Shown here piece after piece: positions 8,482 through 17,246 of a DNA stretch of 64,000 nucleotides. The DNA is from Acidobacteriales bacterium 59-55. Its GTDB lineage: Bacteria > Acidobacteriota > Terriglobia > Terriglobales > Acidobacteriaceae. The position numbers were made by a program, and so were the translations under genes. Under the pieces are notes generated by a model. The model worked only from the letters and a program-made list of their open reading frames with translations, did not search any database and was not told the origin of the DNA. Position 1 is the first letter of the stretch. Each line of letters starts with the position of its first letter. The stretch spans positions 1-64,000 of the forward strand of contig MKSV01000007.1 of the NCBI GenBank assembly GCA_001897435.1. Direction: 5' to 3'.

Positions 8482-9384
8482 ATGCCCATCGTCGAACTCC
8501 AGAAAGTCCGCAAGGTCTACGACACCAAAGTCGCCGTCAACGACATCAGCTTCAATATCGAACCCGGCACCATGTTCGGTCTCCTCGGCCCCAATGGGTC
8601 GGGCAAGACTTCGACCATCCGCATGATGATCGGCATCACCGTGCCCGACGCGGGATCGATCAGCCTCTTCGGTCAGCCGTTTACGCGCAAGAATCTCCAT
8701 CGCGTCGGCTACCTGCCCGAGGAGCGCGGCCTCTACAAGAAGATGAAGGTCATGGACCAGCTCATCTTTCTGGGCCAGCTTCACGGCCTCGATGCGGCCA
8801 CTGCGAGCAAACGCTCGTATGAATGGTGCGAGCGTCTGGGCATCATGGCCTCCATCGGCAAAAAGACAGAAGAGCTCTCCAAAGGAATGCAGCAGAAGAT
8901 TCAGTTCATCTCCACGCTGCTGCATGAGCCCGAACTGATTATCATGGACGAGCCCTTCAGCGGCCTCGATCCTGTCAACGCCTCCATCCTCCAGGACACG
9001 CTCGTCGATCTCCGCGGCCAGGGACGAACCATCCTCTTCTCAACCCACCGCATGGACCAGATCGAGAAGCTCTGCGACGCCATCTCGCTGATCCACAACG
9101 GCAACCTCGTCCTCTCCGGAGGCATGCGCGAGATCAAGTCCCGCTATCCCAACAATCGTGTCCAGATGACGTTTGAAGGCGATGCTTCGTTCCTCGAACA
9201 CCCTTCGGTCGAAACGGCAAAGAACTACAGCGGCCGAGCCGAGATCAAGCTGCGTGATGGCGACGATGGGCAGGCGTTGCTCGCCGTCGCCGTAGGCAAA
9301 GCGCGCATCTCGCGCTTTGAAGTCATCGAGCCCACCCTCGAAGAGATCTTTATCGAAACAGTTGGAGGCAATGTCGATGCATAA
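8482..9384 (+). CDS. ABC transporter ATP-binding protein (NatA-like)
   Basis: The 300-residue ATPase has Walker A GPNGSGKTST near residue 37, signature LSKGMQQKIQF, Walker B LIIMDEPFSGLDP and a switch histidine STHRMDQ. A C-terminal extension of about 70 residues is typical of drug or Na+ exporters of the NatA/YhaQ type. It energises the membrane partner encoded directly downstream, with which it overlaps by 8 bases. The ATG at 8482 is chosen because the preceding reading frame is antisense to recG. The exported substrate is not evident. Confidence 0.92.
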   Translation: MPIVELQKVRKVYDTKVAVNDISFNIEPGTMFGLLGPNGSGKTSTIRMMIGITVPDAGSISLFGQPFTRKNLHRVGYLPEERGLYKKMKVMDQLIFLGQLHGLDAATASKRSYEWCERLGIMASIGKKTEELSKGMQQKIQFISTLLHEPELIIMDEPFSGLDPVNASILQDTLVDLRGQGRTILFSTHRMDQIEKLCDAISLIHNGNLVLSGGMREIKSRYPNNRVQMTFEGDASFLEHPSVETAKNYSGRAEIKLRDGDDGQALLAVAVGKARISRFEVIEPTLEEIFIETVGGNVDA

Positions 9385-10615
9385 CGTCTGGCTCATCGCA
9401 AAGCGCGAATATCTGGAACGCGTACGCACCAAGGCCTTCATCTTTTCGACCATTCTGATTCCTCTGCTGATGGGCGGAGGCATTATCTTCGAGGTCGTCG
9501 CCAGCACGCACACCAAATCCATTCCGCACATTGCCATCGTCTCAGGGGACCAGCAACTTGCCACCGATCTTCAGGCTGAGCTTGAAAACGGACAGGAGAC
9601 AAAGATGATCGTCGATGTCATCTCGCCTCCGGCCAGCGACACCCGCTCGATTCTGGACAGTGAGCTTGCCAGTAAGAGCCTCGACGGCTATCTCTGGGTC
9701 ACTCCGCCGGCGCAGCCAGACGCCCGTCCCTCCTTTGCCTATACTCCAAGGTCTACCCGCGACAAGGCGACCAAAGAGACCGTTGACGCTGCTTTGCAGA
9801 ATGTCCTTCTGCACGAGCGCCTCGCCCACAATGGCATGGGTTCCTCCGATGTCGCTTCGCTGATGCAGCCCGTCCAAGTGGATACCACGCAGGCAGGCAA
9901 GGCGGCAGACACTACCTCCAGCTATATTGCGACTGCCATCCTCTTCTTCCTGATGTACATGGTCATCATGCTCTACGGCATGAACGTCGCGCGGTCGATC
10001 ATCGAAGAAAAGACGTCGCGGGTCTTCGAGGTTCTGCTGGCGACCATCCGGCCCGAAGAGATGATGGCCGGCAAGATGCTCGGCGTCGGCTCGGTAGGGC
10101 TCACGCAGGTCGGCATCTGGCTGGCGACCGCGATCCTGCTGACCAGCACCTCCGTAGTCTCGTCGATGATGGGCGGCAACGCGCACGTCTCGTTAAGCGC
10201 GGTGGAGCTTATCTTCTTCGTTGTCTACTTTGTCCTCGGATTTCTGCTCTATGCCAGCATCGCCGCCGCTCTCGGCGCCATGACTAACTCGGAGCAGGAA
10301 CTCCAACAACTCAACATGTTTCTGGTCATGCCCCTGGCGGCTTGCTTCTTTGCTGCTGGCCTGGTGGTGACCAACCCTGGCTCAACCTTCTCGGTCATTA
10401 TGTCGCTGATTCCGTTCTGCACGCCCTTGCTGATGTACCTACGTATCTCGCTGGCGATGCCTCCGGTATGGCAGATCGGCCTGTCCATCGCACTGATGCT
10501 GGCGACCATCTACGCGATCCTTTGGGTAGCCAGCCGCATCTACCGGGTGGGCATCCTGATGTATGGAAAAAAACCCACGCTGCCCGAAGTCCTTCGGTGG
10601 CTGAAATACAGCTAA
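9377..10615 (+). CDS. ABC-2 type transporter permease (NatB-like)
   Basis: This is a 412-residue permease starting MHNVWLIAKREYLERVRTKAF, the usual NatB/ABC-2 opening. One membrane span comes near residues 20-40, then a periplasmic domain of about 130 residues, then five or six spans from about residue 175 on (ATAILFFLMYMVIMLYGMNVARSIIEEKTSRVFEVLL is the ABC-2 coupling region). The ATG at 9377 is preferred because GGAGG at 9364-9368, inside the ATPase gene, is 8 bases away. The ATG at 9371 is too close. The overlap implies translational coupling of the two subunits. Confidence 0.9.
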   Translation: MHNVWLIAKREYLERVRTKAFIFSTILIPLLMGGGIIFEVVASTHTKSIPHIAIVSGDQQLATDLQAELENGQETKMIVDVISPPASDTRSILDSELASKSLDGYLWVTPPAQPDARPSFAYTPRSTRDKATKETVDAALQNVLLHERLAHNGMGSSDVASLMQPVQVDTTQAGKAADTTSSYIATAILFFLMYMVIMLYGMNVARSIIEEKTSRVFEVLLATIRPEEMMAGKMLGVGSVGLTQVGIWLATAILLTSTSVVSSMMGGNAHVSLSAVELIFFVVYFVLGFLLYASIAAALGAMTNSEQELQQLNMFLVMPLAACFFAAGLVVTNPGSTFSVIMSLIPFCTPLLMYLRISLAMPPVWQIGLSIALMLATIYAILWVASRIYRVGILMYGKKPTLPEVLRWLKYS

Positions 10616-10723
10616 AGCATTTTTCTGTAGGTGTGGTGCAGGGACACGACTTCAATGGGCGTTTTCCGCAATGGAAACGACGCTGAACGCCGTCTTGGGA
10701 TTCTCCTCAACAGGGACAATACT

Positions 10724-10972
10724 CTACACGATCTCGTCGCCGGCTTCGGCGGGGCGACGAGGCGCTTGTCGCAACAGGCGGCCAAGCGTCTTTCGTGTCG
10801 CTCCCTGCGAGCGCTGTTCAAAGAAACTGGCGGCGGTCTCCACCACGCCGATCTTCTGGGCGACAGCGACCGAGATCCATTGGTTCAGCGAAACGCCATC
10901 CTCTTTTGCCAATCGCTGGGCAGCGTTCTTGATCGAGGCGGGCAACTTCAGTGGGTAGGTGGAACGGCTCAT
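10724..10972 (-). CDS. Ribbon-helix-helix antitoxin (HicB/Arc-like)
   Basis: The 82-residue protein contains a short ribbon-helix-helix DNA-binding fold (STYPLKLPASIKNAAQRLAKEDGVSLNQWISVAVAQKI). This is the pattern of antitoxins annotated as HicB-family or Arc-type. The C-terminal tail (VETAASFFEQRSQG) would be the toxin-binding region. Its ATG overlaps the stop of the upstream PIN gene as ATGA, so the two are translationally coupled. The toxin gene comes first here, the reverse of the common antitoxin-first order. Confidence 0.82.
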   Translation of the reverse strand: MSRSTYPLKLPASIKNAAQRLAKEDGVSLNQWISVAVAQKIGVVETAASFFEQRSQGATRKTLGRLLRQAPRRPAEAGDEIV

Positions 10973-11391
10973 TGGCTCATCTCCTTGACTGCTTCTGCCG
11001 GGCTGAGGATACGAAGCCTGAAGTCTCGTAAGACGGGAAGAAAATCTTTCCGGTTATGAGTGACAAGGGCATCGGCTCTTCCATTCATTGCTGCTTCCAG
11101 CACCATCTCGTCATTTGCATCGCGCAACTGAGGCCGCCAGCGAAAATGAACCTCAACCGGTTCAATCAGGCTGGCCAGATCCCGCATAAGAAGTTCAAGA
11201 TCACGGGTACTGATTCCATGCGCCTTGCGCTGTTCAGGCCGGGAAAGAACATCCTCGTACTCCAGAAACAACGCTGGCGTCGCGAGCAGGATGAATCGTC
11301 CTTCGTCGGCCATCTGCAGCAGACGATTGCTGGCTCCCGACCCGCTCCGAAATGCTGCCACCACCACGGAAGTGTCCAGCACCAGTCTCAT
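10969..11391 (-). CDS. PIN-domain toxin (COG1569 type)
   Basis: The 140-residue protein begins MRLVLDTSVVVAAFRSG. The first PIN acidic residue is Asp6, with further acidic residues in LEYEDVLSRPEQ, RDANDEMVLEAA and ALVTHNRKDF. This is the complete Mg2+-binding set of PIN ribonucleases, so it should be an active RNase that inhibits growth when free of its antitoxin. The reading frame stays open to 11463, but the ATG at 11391 gives the normal family start. It is followed by the RHH antitoxin with a 4-base overlap and preceded by an inverted repeat that is a likely autoregulatory operator. Confidence 0.85.
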   Translation of the reverse strand: MRLVLDTSVVVAAFRSGSGASNRLLQMADEGRFILLATPALFLEYEDVLSRPEQRKAHGISTRDLELLMRDLASLIEPVEVHFRWRPQLRDANDEMVLEAAMNGRADALVTHNRKDFLPVLRDFRLRILSPAEAVKEMSQ

Positions 11392-11396
11392 CTTTA

Positions 11397-11414
11397 GACA
11401 TCCTATACGATGTC
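11397..11414. promoter_or_regulatory. Probable operator of the PIN/RHH toxin-antitoxin operon
   Basis: GACATC and GATGTC are 6-bp arms around CTATAC, located 5 bases upstream of the toxin ATG on the minus strand and over its ribosome-binding region. RHH antitoxins bind such palindromes as dimers to repress their own operon. The assignment is inference from symmetry and position. Confidence 0.5.
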
Positions 11415-11477
11415 TCCTTAAGAAGGAAGCAAGCCGTTCTCTTCGCTGGCAGCGGGTCCCCAAGTAAACTCATTTTC

Positions 11478-12104
11478 GTGCACCAGACTTTTACCCTGAA
11501 GCAGCGCATCGCCCTCGCCATCGTTCCGCGCATCGCGAGCGCGGTGATCTGCTGCCTTGGGGTTACCCTTCGCTACGAAGATGTCACCGACCCCGACACT
11601 CTCCCCGGCTACGACACTCCGCCGCCCGCCGTCTACGCCTTCTGGCATCGCTGCCTGCTGGCCTCCGCGTGGCGCTTCCGCAATCACGGCGTGACCATCC
11701 TCATCAGCCGCAGCTTCGACGGCGAACTGGTCGCCCGCACCGTCGAGCGCCTCGGCTTCGTCGCCATTCGCGGCTCAAGTTCTCGCGATGGCGCCGCAGG
11801 CCTGCGCAACCTGCAACGCGCCTACCTCGCCGGCAACTACTGCGCCATCACCGCCGATGGCCCGCGAGGACCCGCTCAGATTGCCAAGCCGGGAGTCATC
11901 CAACTGGCCAAACTCGTTGACACCACCATCGGAGCCTTCTACGTCCATCCTCACCGGGCCTGGCAGGCGAAATCATGGGACCGCCTCCTCATCCCCAAGC
12001 CCTTCTCCCGCGTCACTGTCGCGTGGACTGCCCGCGTCCCCGCCGAGCAGGCCGCCGTCCAGGCTGCCCTTGACCACTCTGTCGAACTCGCCCAATCCAA
12101 CTAA
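11478..12104 (+). CDS. DUF374 lysophospholipid acyltransferase-family protein
   Basis: The reading gives 208 residues from a GTG at 11478, which fits the length of the DUF374/COG2121 family. Visible motifs are [13 protein letters not shown] (the acyltransferase-like His block), [37 protein letters not shown] and [24 protein letters not shown], which are diagnostic for this group. Members resemble lipid A or phospholipid acyltransferases and are thought to act at the inner membrane, but the acceptor is unknown. The gene is divergent from the toxin-antitoxin pair and heads a run that leads into queA. The start codon is uncertain because no clear ribosome site is visible. Confidence 0.82.
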   Translation: MHQTFTLKQRIALAIVPRIASAVICCLGVTLRYEDVTDPDTLPGYDTPPPAVYAFWHRCLLASAWRFRNHGVTILISRSFDGELVARTVERLGFVAIRGSSSRDGAAGLRNLQRAYLAGNYCAITADGPRGPAQIAKPGVIQLAKLVDTTIGAFYVHPHRAWQAKSWDRLLIPKPFSRVTVAWTARVPAEQAAVQAALDHSVELAQSN

Positions 12105-12196
12105 TTTGGATGCCTCCTGCCCGGATTCCCGGACATCGGAGATCGCGCGAAGCACGATCCTCTTTCCCCAATCCTGACGCAACTAAAATAGAACCA

Positions 12197-13300
12197 GTGC
12201 GTGTCTCCGACTTCCATTTCGATCTTCCCGAAGAGCTCATCGCCCAATCGCCGCCACCGGTTCGCGGCACCAGTCGCATGCTCTACCTCGGCCGCCAGAC
12301 GGGAGAATATCGCGACGACTTCTTTCGCAATCTCCCCGATATCCTCCGCCCCGGTGACCTGCTCATCCTCAACGACAGCCGCGTCATTCCTGCCCGCCTT
12401 TATGCCACCCGCGCCGGACTGCACACGCAGCAAGGCTCCCCGCTTCCCAGCGGACGCATCGAAGTCCTGCTCACCGAGCATCTCGGCGGCGAAGACTGGT
12501 CAGCGCTCGTCCGCCCCAGCCGCAAGGTTGAACCCGGCGAGCATCTTCACTTTCACGCTCCCGGCGAAACCGAGCCGCTGCTCACCGCCGAAATTCTCGC
12601 TGCCGGAGAGTTCGGCGAACGCACCCTCCGCTTCGCCCCTACGCCTGACTTTCAGGCCGTCCTCGAAAAGATCGGTCACATGCCGCTGCCCCCGTACATC
12701 CACCGTAGCGACAGCCTCGAAGACCGCGAGCGCTACCAGACCGTGTATTCCCAAGAGCCCGGATCAGCCGCCGCCCCCACCGCCGGACTCCACTTCACGC
12801 CGGAGATTCTCGCTCAACTCAGGCAAAGCGGCGTCCAGATTGAAACCATCACCCTCCACGTCGGACTCGGAACCTTCCAGCCTGTCCGAGCCAAAGACCT
12901 CGCCGACATCCACCTCCACGCCGAGCACTACACGCTCCCTGCCGCCACCGCCACCTCGATCAACGCCGCGCTGGCAGAGGGTCGCCGCATCATCGCCGCC
13001 GGAACAACCACCACCCGTACCCTCGAACACTGCGCGCACCTGACCTCGACCGCACCCTTCGAGCCGCATACCGGACTCCGACTTCACCCGCACACCGGAT
13101 CGACCGAAATCTTCATCAGCCCTGGCCACAAATTCCGCGTCGTCAGCGGCCTGCTCACCAACTTCCACCTGCCGCAATCCACGCTATTGATGCTGGTCAG
13201 CGCCTTCGCCGGACGGGAAGCAGTGCTCGCCGCCTACGCCCACGCCGTCCGCGAGCGCTACCGCTTCTTTTCCTACGGCGACTGCATGTTGCTTCTCTAA
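12197..13300 (+). CDS. queA: S-adenosylmethionine:tRNA ribosyltransferase-isomerase
   Basis: QueA transfers and isomerises the ribosyl part of SAM onto 7-aminomethyl-7-deazaguanine in tRNA, giving epoxyqueuosine. The 367-residue protein begins [19 protein letters not shown] from a GTG at 12197. It holds the family segments [44 protein letters not shown] and [31 protein letters not shown]. Earlier in-frame codons exist, but they fall in the spacer after the acyltransferase gene. polA follows 41 bases later, so a joint transcript is possible. No other queuosine gene is nearby. Confidence 0.96.
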   Translation: MRVSDFHFDLPEELIAQSPPPVRGTSRMLYLGRQTGEYRDDFFRNLPDILRPGDLLILNDSRVIPARLYATRAGLHTQQGSPLPSGRIEVLLTEHLGGEDWSALVRPSRKVEPGEHLHFHAPGETEPLLTAEILAAGEFGERTLRFAPTPDFQAVLEKIGHMPLPPYIHRSDSLEDRERYQTVYSQEPGSAAAPTAGLHFTPEILAQLRQSGVQIETITLHVGLGTFQPVRAKDLADIHLHAEHYTLPAATATSINAALAEGRRIIAAGTTTTRTLEHCAHLTSTAPFEPHTGLRLHPHTGSTEIFISPGHKFRVVSGLLTNFHLPQSTLLMLVSAFAGREAVLAAYAHAVRERYRFFSYGDCMLLL

Positions 13301-13341
13301 CCTGCCACCAATCCAGCCCAACGCGCTACCATCAAACCACC

Positions 13342-16215
13342 ATGCCCGACGCAAAAAATCCCGCCGAAAAACCGCCCATCTACCTCCTCGACAGCATGGC
13401 CTTCATCTTTCGCGCCTACCACGCCATGCAGCGCCAGCGCCCTATGTCCACGCGCACCGGCATCCCCACCGCGGCGACGTATGTCTTCGTCAACATGATT
13501 AATAAGCTGCGCAAGGACTTTCAGCCGCACTACCTCGCCGCGGTATACGACCTCTCCGGCCCCGTCTTCCGCGATGAGCGCGCCAAGGAGATGAAGGGTG
13601 TCAAAAAGTTCAACATCAAGACGCAGCAGTTCGAGGTTATCGACTACGCGGGCTACAAGGCCAACCGCACCGAGATGCCGCAGGACCTCGCCCAGCAGCT
13701 CCCCTTCATTCGCCGTGCCCTCGAAGCCTTCCGCATTCCCATCCTCAGCTACGAGGGCTTCGAGGCCGACGACGTTATCGGCACGCTCTCCTGCAAACTC
13801 TCAGAGCAGGGCCACAAGGTCTTCGTCGTTTCCTCCGACAAGGACATGATGCAGCTCGTCAATAACAGCGTCTCCATCCTCAACCCGACCAAGGACAACC
13901 TCATCCTCAACCCCGCTGGAGTCGAGAACATCCTCGGAGTGCCGCCCGAGCGAGTCATCGACGTCATGGCCCTGCGCGGCGACGCCATCGACAACATCCC
14001 CGGAGCACCCGGCATCGGCGACAAGGGCTCCGTCGAACTCATACAGCAGTTCGGCACCGTCGAAGCCGCGCTTGACCGCGCCGATGAAGTCAAACGTAAA
14101 ACGTATCGCGAATCGTTACAAAATAATCGCGACAATATTCTCCTCTCGAAAGAGCTGGTCACCATCCACACGGGCGTCCCTATCGACTACAGCATCGACG
14201 AGATGCGCACTCAGCCGCCGGACAACGTTGCCTGCCGCGAACTCTTCTCCGAGCTCGAATTCACCACCCTGCTCAAAGACCTGGCCCCGGCTGTCGACAA
14301 TACTCCCGTCATCTACAACACCAGGCCTACAAACGATCAAATCGCTGCTCTCCTCGCCGAAGCCCGCACCATCGACTCCGCCACAGGCAACCCCCACGGC
14401 CTCGCCCTTGCCATCTTCGAGGACGCCCGCGCCGTCGCCGAGGAGATCGCCGTCGAGCCCGGCGAAGAATCCGTCGAATCCGAGCCGCCACCCGCCGAAA
14501 ATCTCTCTCTCTTCAGCGCTTCCGCCTCCGATGCCCGGGTGCCCCATCCATCGCAGTCTCACCGCGATGGGTGGGATGTAAAACTATCGGAGGACCCAGC
14601 CTGCAAGCTCGGCCTCGCCGTCGACTCCACGACTGCGATCGAAGTCTCTCTCGACGCTTCCGGCATCAAGCAAGCTCTCCTCGATCCCGGCCTGCCCAAA
14701 GACGTCCACGACCTCAAAGCCGTCCACCGCGCCCTCCAACCCCACGGCATCATGCTCGTCGGCATCCGAAACGATGTTATGCTCCTTAGCTATCTCGTTA
14801 ACCCGACGCACGGGTCGCATACGCTTGCTGACGTCACCGCCCGCTTCACCAACCGTGCACTCGCGCAGGTGACAAAAGGGGTCGTCTCCGAAGACCTGCT
14901 GCCCGAGGCCGCCAATGCGGTTCAGCGGCTTGCCCCGATCCTCCGCGCCGAGATTGAAACGTCAAAAGTTACAAACGTTTACGACACCATCGATCTTCCG
15001 CTCGTCCCTGTCCTTCTGCGTATGGAGCAGGCCGGCGTCCGCATCGACCCCAACGTCCTCACCGAGATGTCCAACCGTCTCGCCATCGAGATCGACGATC
15101 TTGCCGAGCGCATTTATAAAGAGGCAGGCACGGCCATGGGCAGCGACTCGCCTCACCGATTCAACATCAACTCCCCCAAGCAACTCGGCGATGTCCTCTT
15201 CAACAAGATGAACCTCCCGAAGCCCATGAAGTACGGCAAGGGCAAGGTCGTCTCCACCGCGCAGGACGTTCTCGAAGAACTGGCAGAAAACCACACCACA
15301 CCCGCGCTAGTCCTCGAATACCGGCAGCTCGCCAAGCTCAAGAACACTTACCTCGACCAACTCCCCAACCTTGCCGACCGCGAGGGCCGCATTCACACCA
15401 CCTTTAATCAGGTAGGCACCGCCACCGGCCGTCTCTCGTCCACCAATCCCAACCTGCAAAATATCCCCGTCCGTACCGCCGTAGGCCGCGAGATTCGCGC
15501 CGCTTTCATCGCCGCGCCGGGCAATGTTCTTATGTCCGCGGACTACTCGCAGATCGAACTCCGCCTCATGGCTCACTTCTCACAGGACCCGCTGCTGCTC
15601 GACGCCTACCGCACCGGCAAGGACATCCACACTCTCACCGCCGCCGAGGTCTTCGGCGTCGACGCCGCGACGATGGACAAGGAGACGCGCAACCGCGCCA
15701 AGGCCGTCAACTTCGGCATCGTCTATGGGATATCGCCCTTTGGACTGGCCGCGCAGCTCAACATCGACCAGAAGACCGCGAAGCAATACATTGAGACGTA
15801 CTTCGAGCGCTACGCCGGCGTCCGCCGCTTCATCGACGAGACGCTCGAAACCGTCCGCCGCGATCAGGCCGTTCGCACCCAGTTCGGACGCATCCGCCCC
15901 ATTCCCGATATCCAGTCGCGCAACCCCAACATGCGCGGCTTTGCCGAACGCACGGCGGTCAATACGCCGCTGCAAGGCACGGCAGCAGACCTCATCAAGC
16001 TGGCCATGCTCCGCATCGACCAGGCACTCCGCGACCGCAGGCTCAAGTCGCAGATGACGCTCCAGGTCCACGACGAACTGCTCTTCGACGTTGTCCCCGA
16101 AGAGTCCGATGAGCTTCAGCAGTTGGTCAAAGACGAGATGGAGCACGTCGCCGAATTCTCGGTCCCGATCATCGCCGAGGTAGGCATAGGCCAGAACTGG
16201 CGCGACATTAAATAA
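13342..16215 (+). CDS. polA: DNA polymerase I
   Basis: The 957-residue protein has an N-terminal 5'-nuclease domain (Asp17 in YLLDSMAFI; EADDVIGTL; SSDKDMMQL; GDAIDNIPG), a linker, an exonuclease-like domain and a polymerase domain. The polymerase motifs are A (DYSQIELR, about residue 733), B (RAKAVNFGIVYG, about 782) and C (VHDELLFDV, about 906). The middle domain lacks the Asp-x-Glu pair and other acidic residues, so proofreading is probably absent, as in Taq. Relative to E. coli there is an insertion of about 21 residues near residues 80-103. Residues 399-412 are encoded by a dispersed hairpin repeat. Confidence 0.97.
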   Translation: MPDAKNPAEKPPIYLLDSMAFIFRAYHAMQRQRPMSTRTGIPTAATYVFVNMINKLRKDFQPHYLAAVYDLSGPVFRDERAKEMKGVKKFNIKTQQFEVIDYAGYKANRTEMPQDLAQQLPFIRRALEAFRIPILSYEGFEADDVIGTLSCKLSEQGHKVFVVSSDKDMMQLVNNSVSILNPTKDNLILNPAGVENILGVPPERVIDVMALRGDAIDNIPGAPGIGDKGSVELIQQFGTVEAALDRADEVKRKTYRESLQNNRDNILLSKELVTIHTGVPIDYSIDEMRTQPPDNVACRELFSELEFTTLLKDLAPAVDNTPVIYNTRPTNDQIAALLAEARTIDSATGNPHGLALAIFEDARAVAEEIAVEPGEESVESEPPPAENLSLFSASASDARVPHPSQSHRDGWDVKLSEDPACKLGLAVDSTTAIEVSLDASGIKQALLDPGLPKDVHDLKAVHRALQPHGIMLVGIRNDVMLLSYLVNPTHGSHTLADVTARFTNRALAQVTKGVVSEDLLPEAANAVQRLAPILRAEIETSKVTNVYDTIDLPLVPVLLRMEQAGVRIDPNVLTEMSNRLAIEIDDLAERIYKEAGTAMGSDSPHRFNINSPKQLGDVLFNKMNLPKPMKYGKGKVVSTAQDVLEELAENHTTPALVLEYRQLAKLKNTYLDQLPNLADREGRIHTTFNQVGTATGRLSSTNPNLQNIPVRTAVGREIRAAFIAAPGNVLMSADYSQIELRLMAHFSQDPLLLDAYRTGKDIHTLTAAEVFGVDAATMDKETRNRAKAVNFGIVYGISPFGLAAQLNIDQKTAKQYIETYFERYAGVRRFIDETLETVRRDQAVRTQFGRIRPIPDIQSRNPNMRGFAERTAVNTPLQGTAADLIKLAMLRIDQALRDRRLKSQMTLQVHDELLFDVVPEESDELQQLVKDEMEHVAEFSVPIIAEVGIGQNWRDIK
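14537..14578 (+). repeat. GGGTG hairpin repeat, copy 1, in frame inside polA
   Basis: GGGTGCCCCA opens the element. A 12-bp stem (14543-14554 with 14564-14575, one G-T wobble) closes a 9-nt loop, and GTGGGATG ends it. Two more copies with the same opening and closing words lie at 41210 and 51980. Here it encodes RVPHPSQSHRDGWD in the linker between the 5'-nuclease and exonuclease-like domains, without breaking the frame. Confidence 0.65.
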
Positions 16216-16257
16216 ATCGTGACCCCCCGTTTCGCATATCTGCTCTAAGATTCTTCC

Positions 16258-17169
16258 ATGCGATCGTTCCCTTATCTCCTCGTGTCGGCGTTCATTGTTC
16301 TAGCCGCCAGCGCCTCCGCGCAGCAGCCCACCCTTCTGCTCTGGCCCAACGGTAATCCCGAGCCATCGAACGTCGTCGGCCCCGAGATCGATCCCACCAC
16401 CGACGCCAACCGCATCGTCTCGGGCAAGGCCGTAATCCGTGTCACCAACGTCAGCAAGCCCAGCCTGACCGTTTACTCGCCGCCGCCAGCGAAGCGCACC
16501 GGAGCCGCGGCGCTCGTCTTTCCCGGCGGAGCCTACATTCGTCTCTCCTACAGCCTCGAAGGCACCGAGGTCTGTAGCTGGCTCAACTCCATCGGCGTTA
16601 CCTGTGTTCTGGTCAAGTACCGTGTGCCTGAGGCCGCCCACTACCCGGAAAATACCGAAGACCTCGAAGACGCGCAACAGGCCATGCGCATCACGCGTGC
16701 CCATGCTGCCCAATGGCACATCGATCCCCATCGTATCGGCGTCATCGGCTTCTCCGCCGGAGCGCATCTCGCCGTTGCGCTCAGCACTCACCCCGATTTC
16801 CAAGGCAAGAACATTCCGCCTTCCACCATCGACGCGCGCCCCAACTTCCAGATGGTCATCTATCCCGGCTGGCTCAGCGGTCCCGGAGGCAAGGTCGCGC
16901 CCTCGCTCCAACCTACAGCCGATACCCCTCCCACCTTTCTCCTGCAAGCAGAGAACGACTACACCGCCCACGTCGAAAATTCGCTCATCTACTTTCAGGC
17001 GCTCAAGGATGCCAGAGTGCCCGCCGAACTTCACCTCTTCACCCAGGGAGGTCACGGCTTCGGCCTTCGCCCGACCGATCTGCCCATCTCCCGCTGGCCC
17101 ACGCTTGCTGAGACGTGGCTGCATACCATCCACATCCTGGGTCCGCCGGCTCCGGTAGGCCGTCCCTGA
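16258..17169 (+). CDS. Secreted alpha/beta hydrolase (acetyl-esterase/xylanase type)
   Basis: The 303-residue protein has a Sec signal peptide (MRSFPYLLVSAFIVLAASASAQQ). The alpha/beta hydrolase core contains FPGGAYIRLSYSLEGTEV (oxyanion region), the nucleophile elbow GFSAGAH (Ser about 166), Asp about 233 in AENDY and His about 265 in GGHGFGL. This is the layout of bacterial acetyl-xylan esterase-like BD-FAE/COG0657 proteins, so removal of acyl groups from plant polysaccharides is plausible. Export is to the periplasm or beyond. It is followed by another secreted oxidoreductase. The substrate is not shown by the sequence. Confidence 0.82.
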   Translation: MRSFPYLLVSAFIVLAASASAQQPTLLLWPNGNPEPSNVVGPEIDPTTDANRIVSGKAVIRVTNVSKPSLTVYSPPPAKRTGAAALVFPGGAYIRLSYSLEGTEVCSWLNSIGVTCVLVKYRVPEAAHYPENTEDLEDAQQAMRITRAHAAQWHIDPHRIGVIGFSAGAHLAVALSTHPDFQGKNIPPSTIDARPNFQMVIYPGWLSGPGGKVAPSLQPTADTPPTFLLQAENDYTAHVENSLIYFQALKDARVPAELHLFTQGGHGFGLRPTDLPISRWPTLAETWLHTIHILGPPAPVGRP

Positions 17170-17246
17170 ATTTGCATTGCGGGATCGAATTATCTATACC
17201 TTGTTGGACCTTAGTTGGCGAATACATTAGCGAATTGGACAAGACT

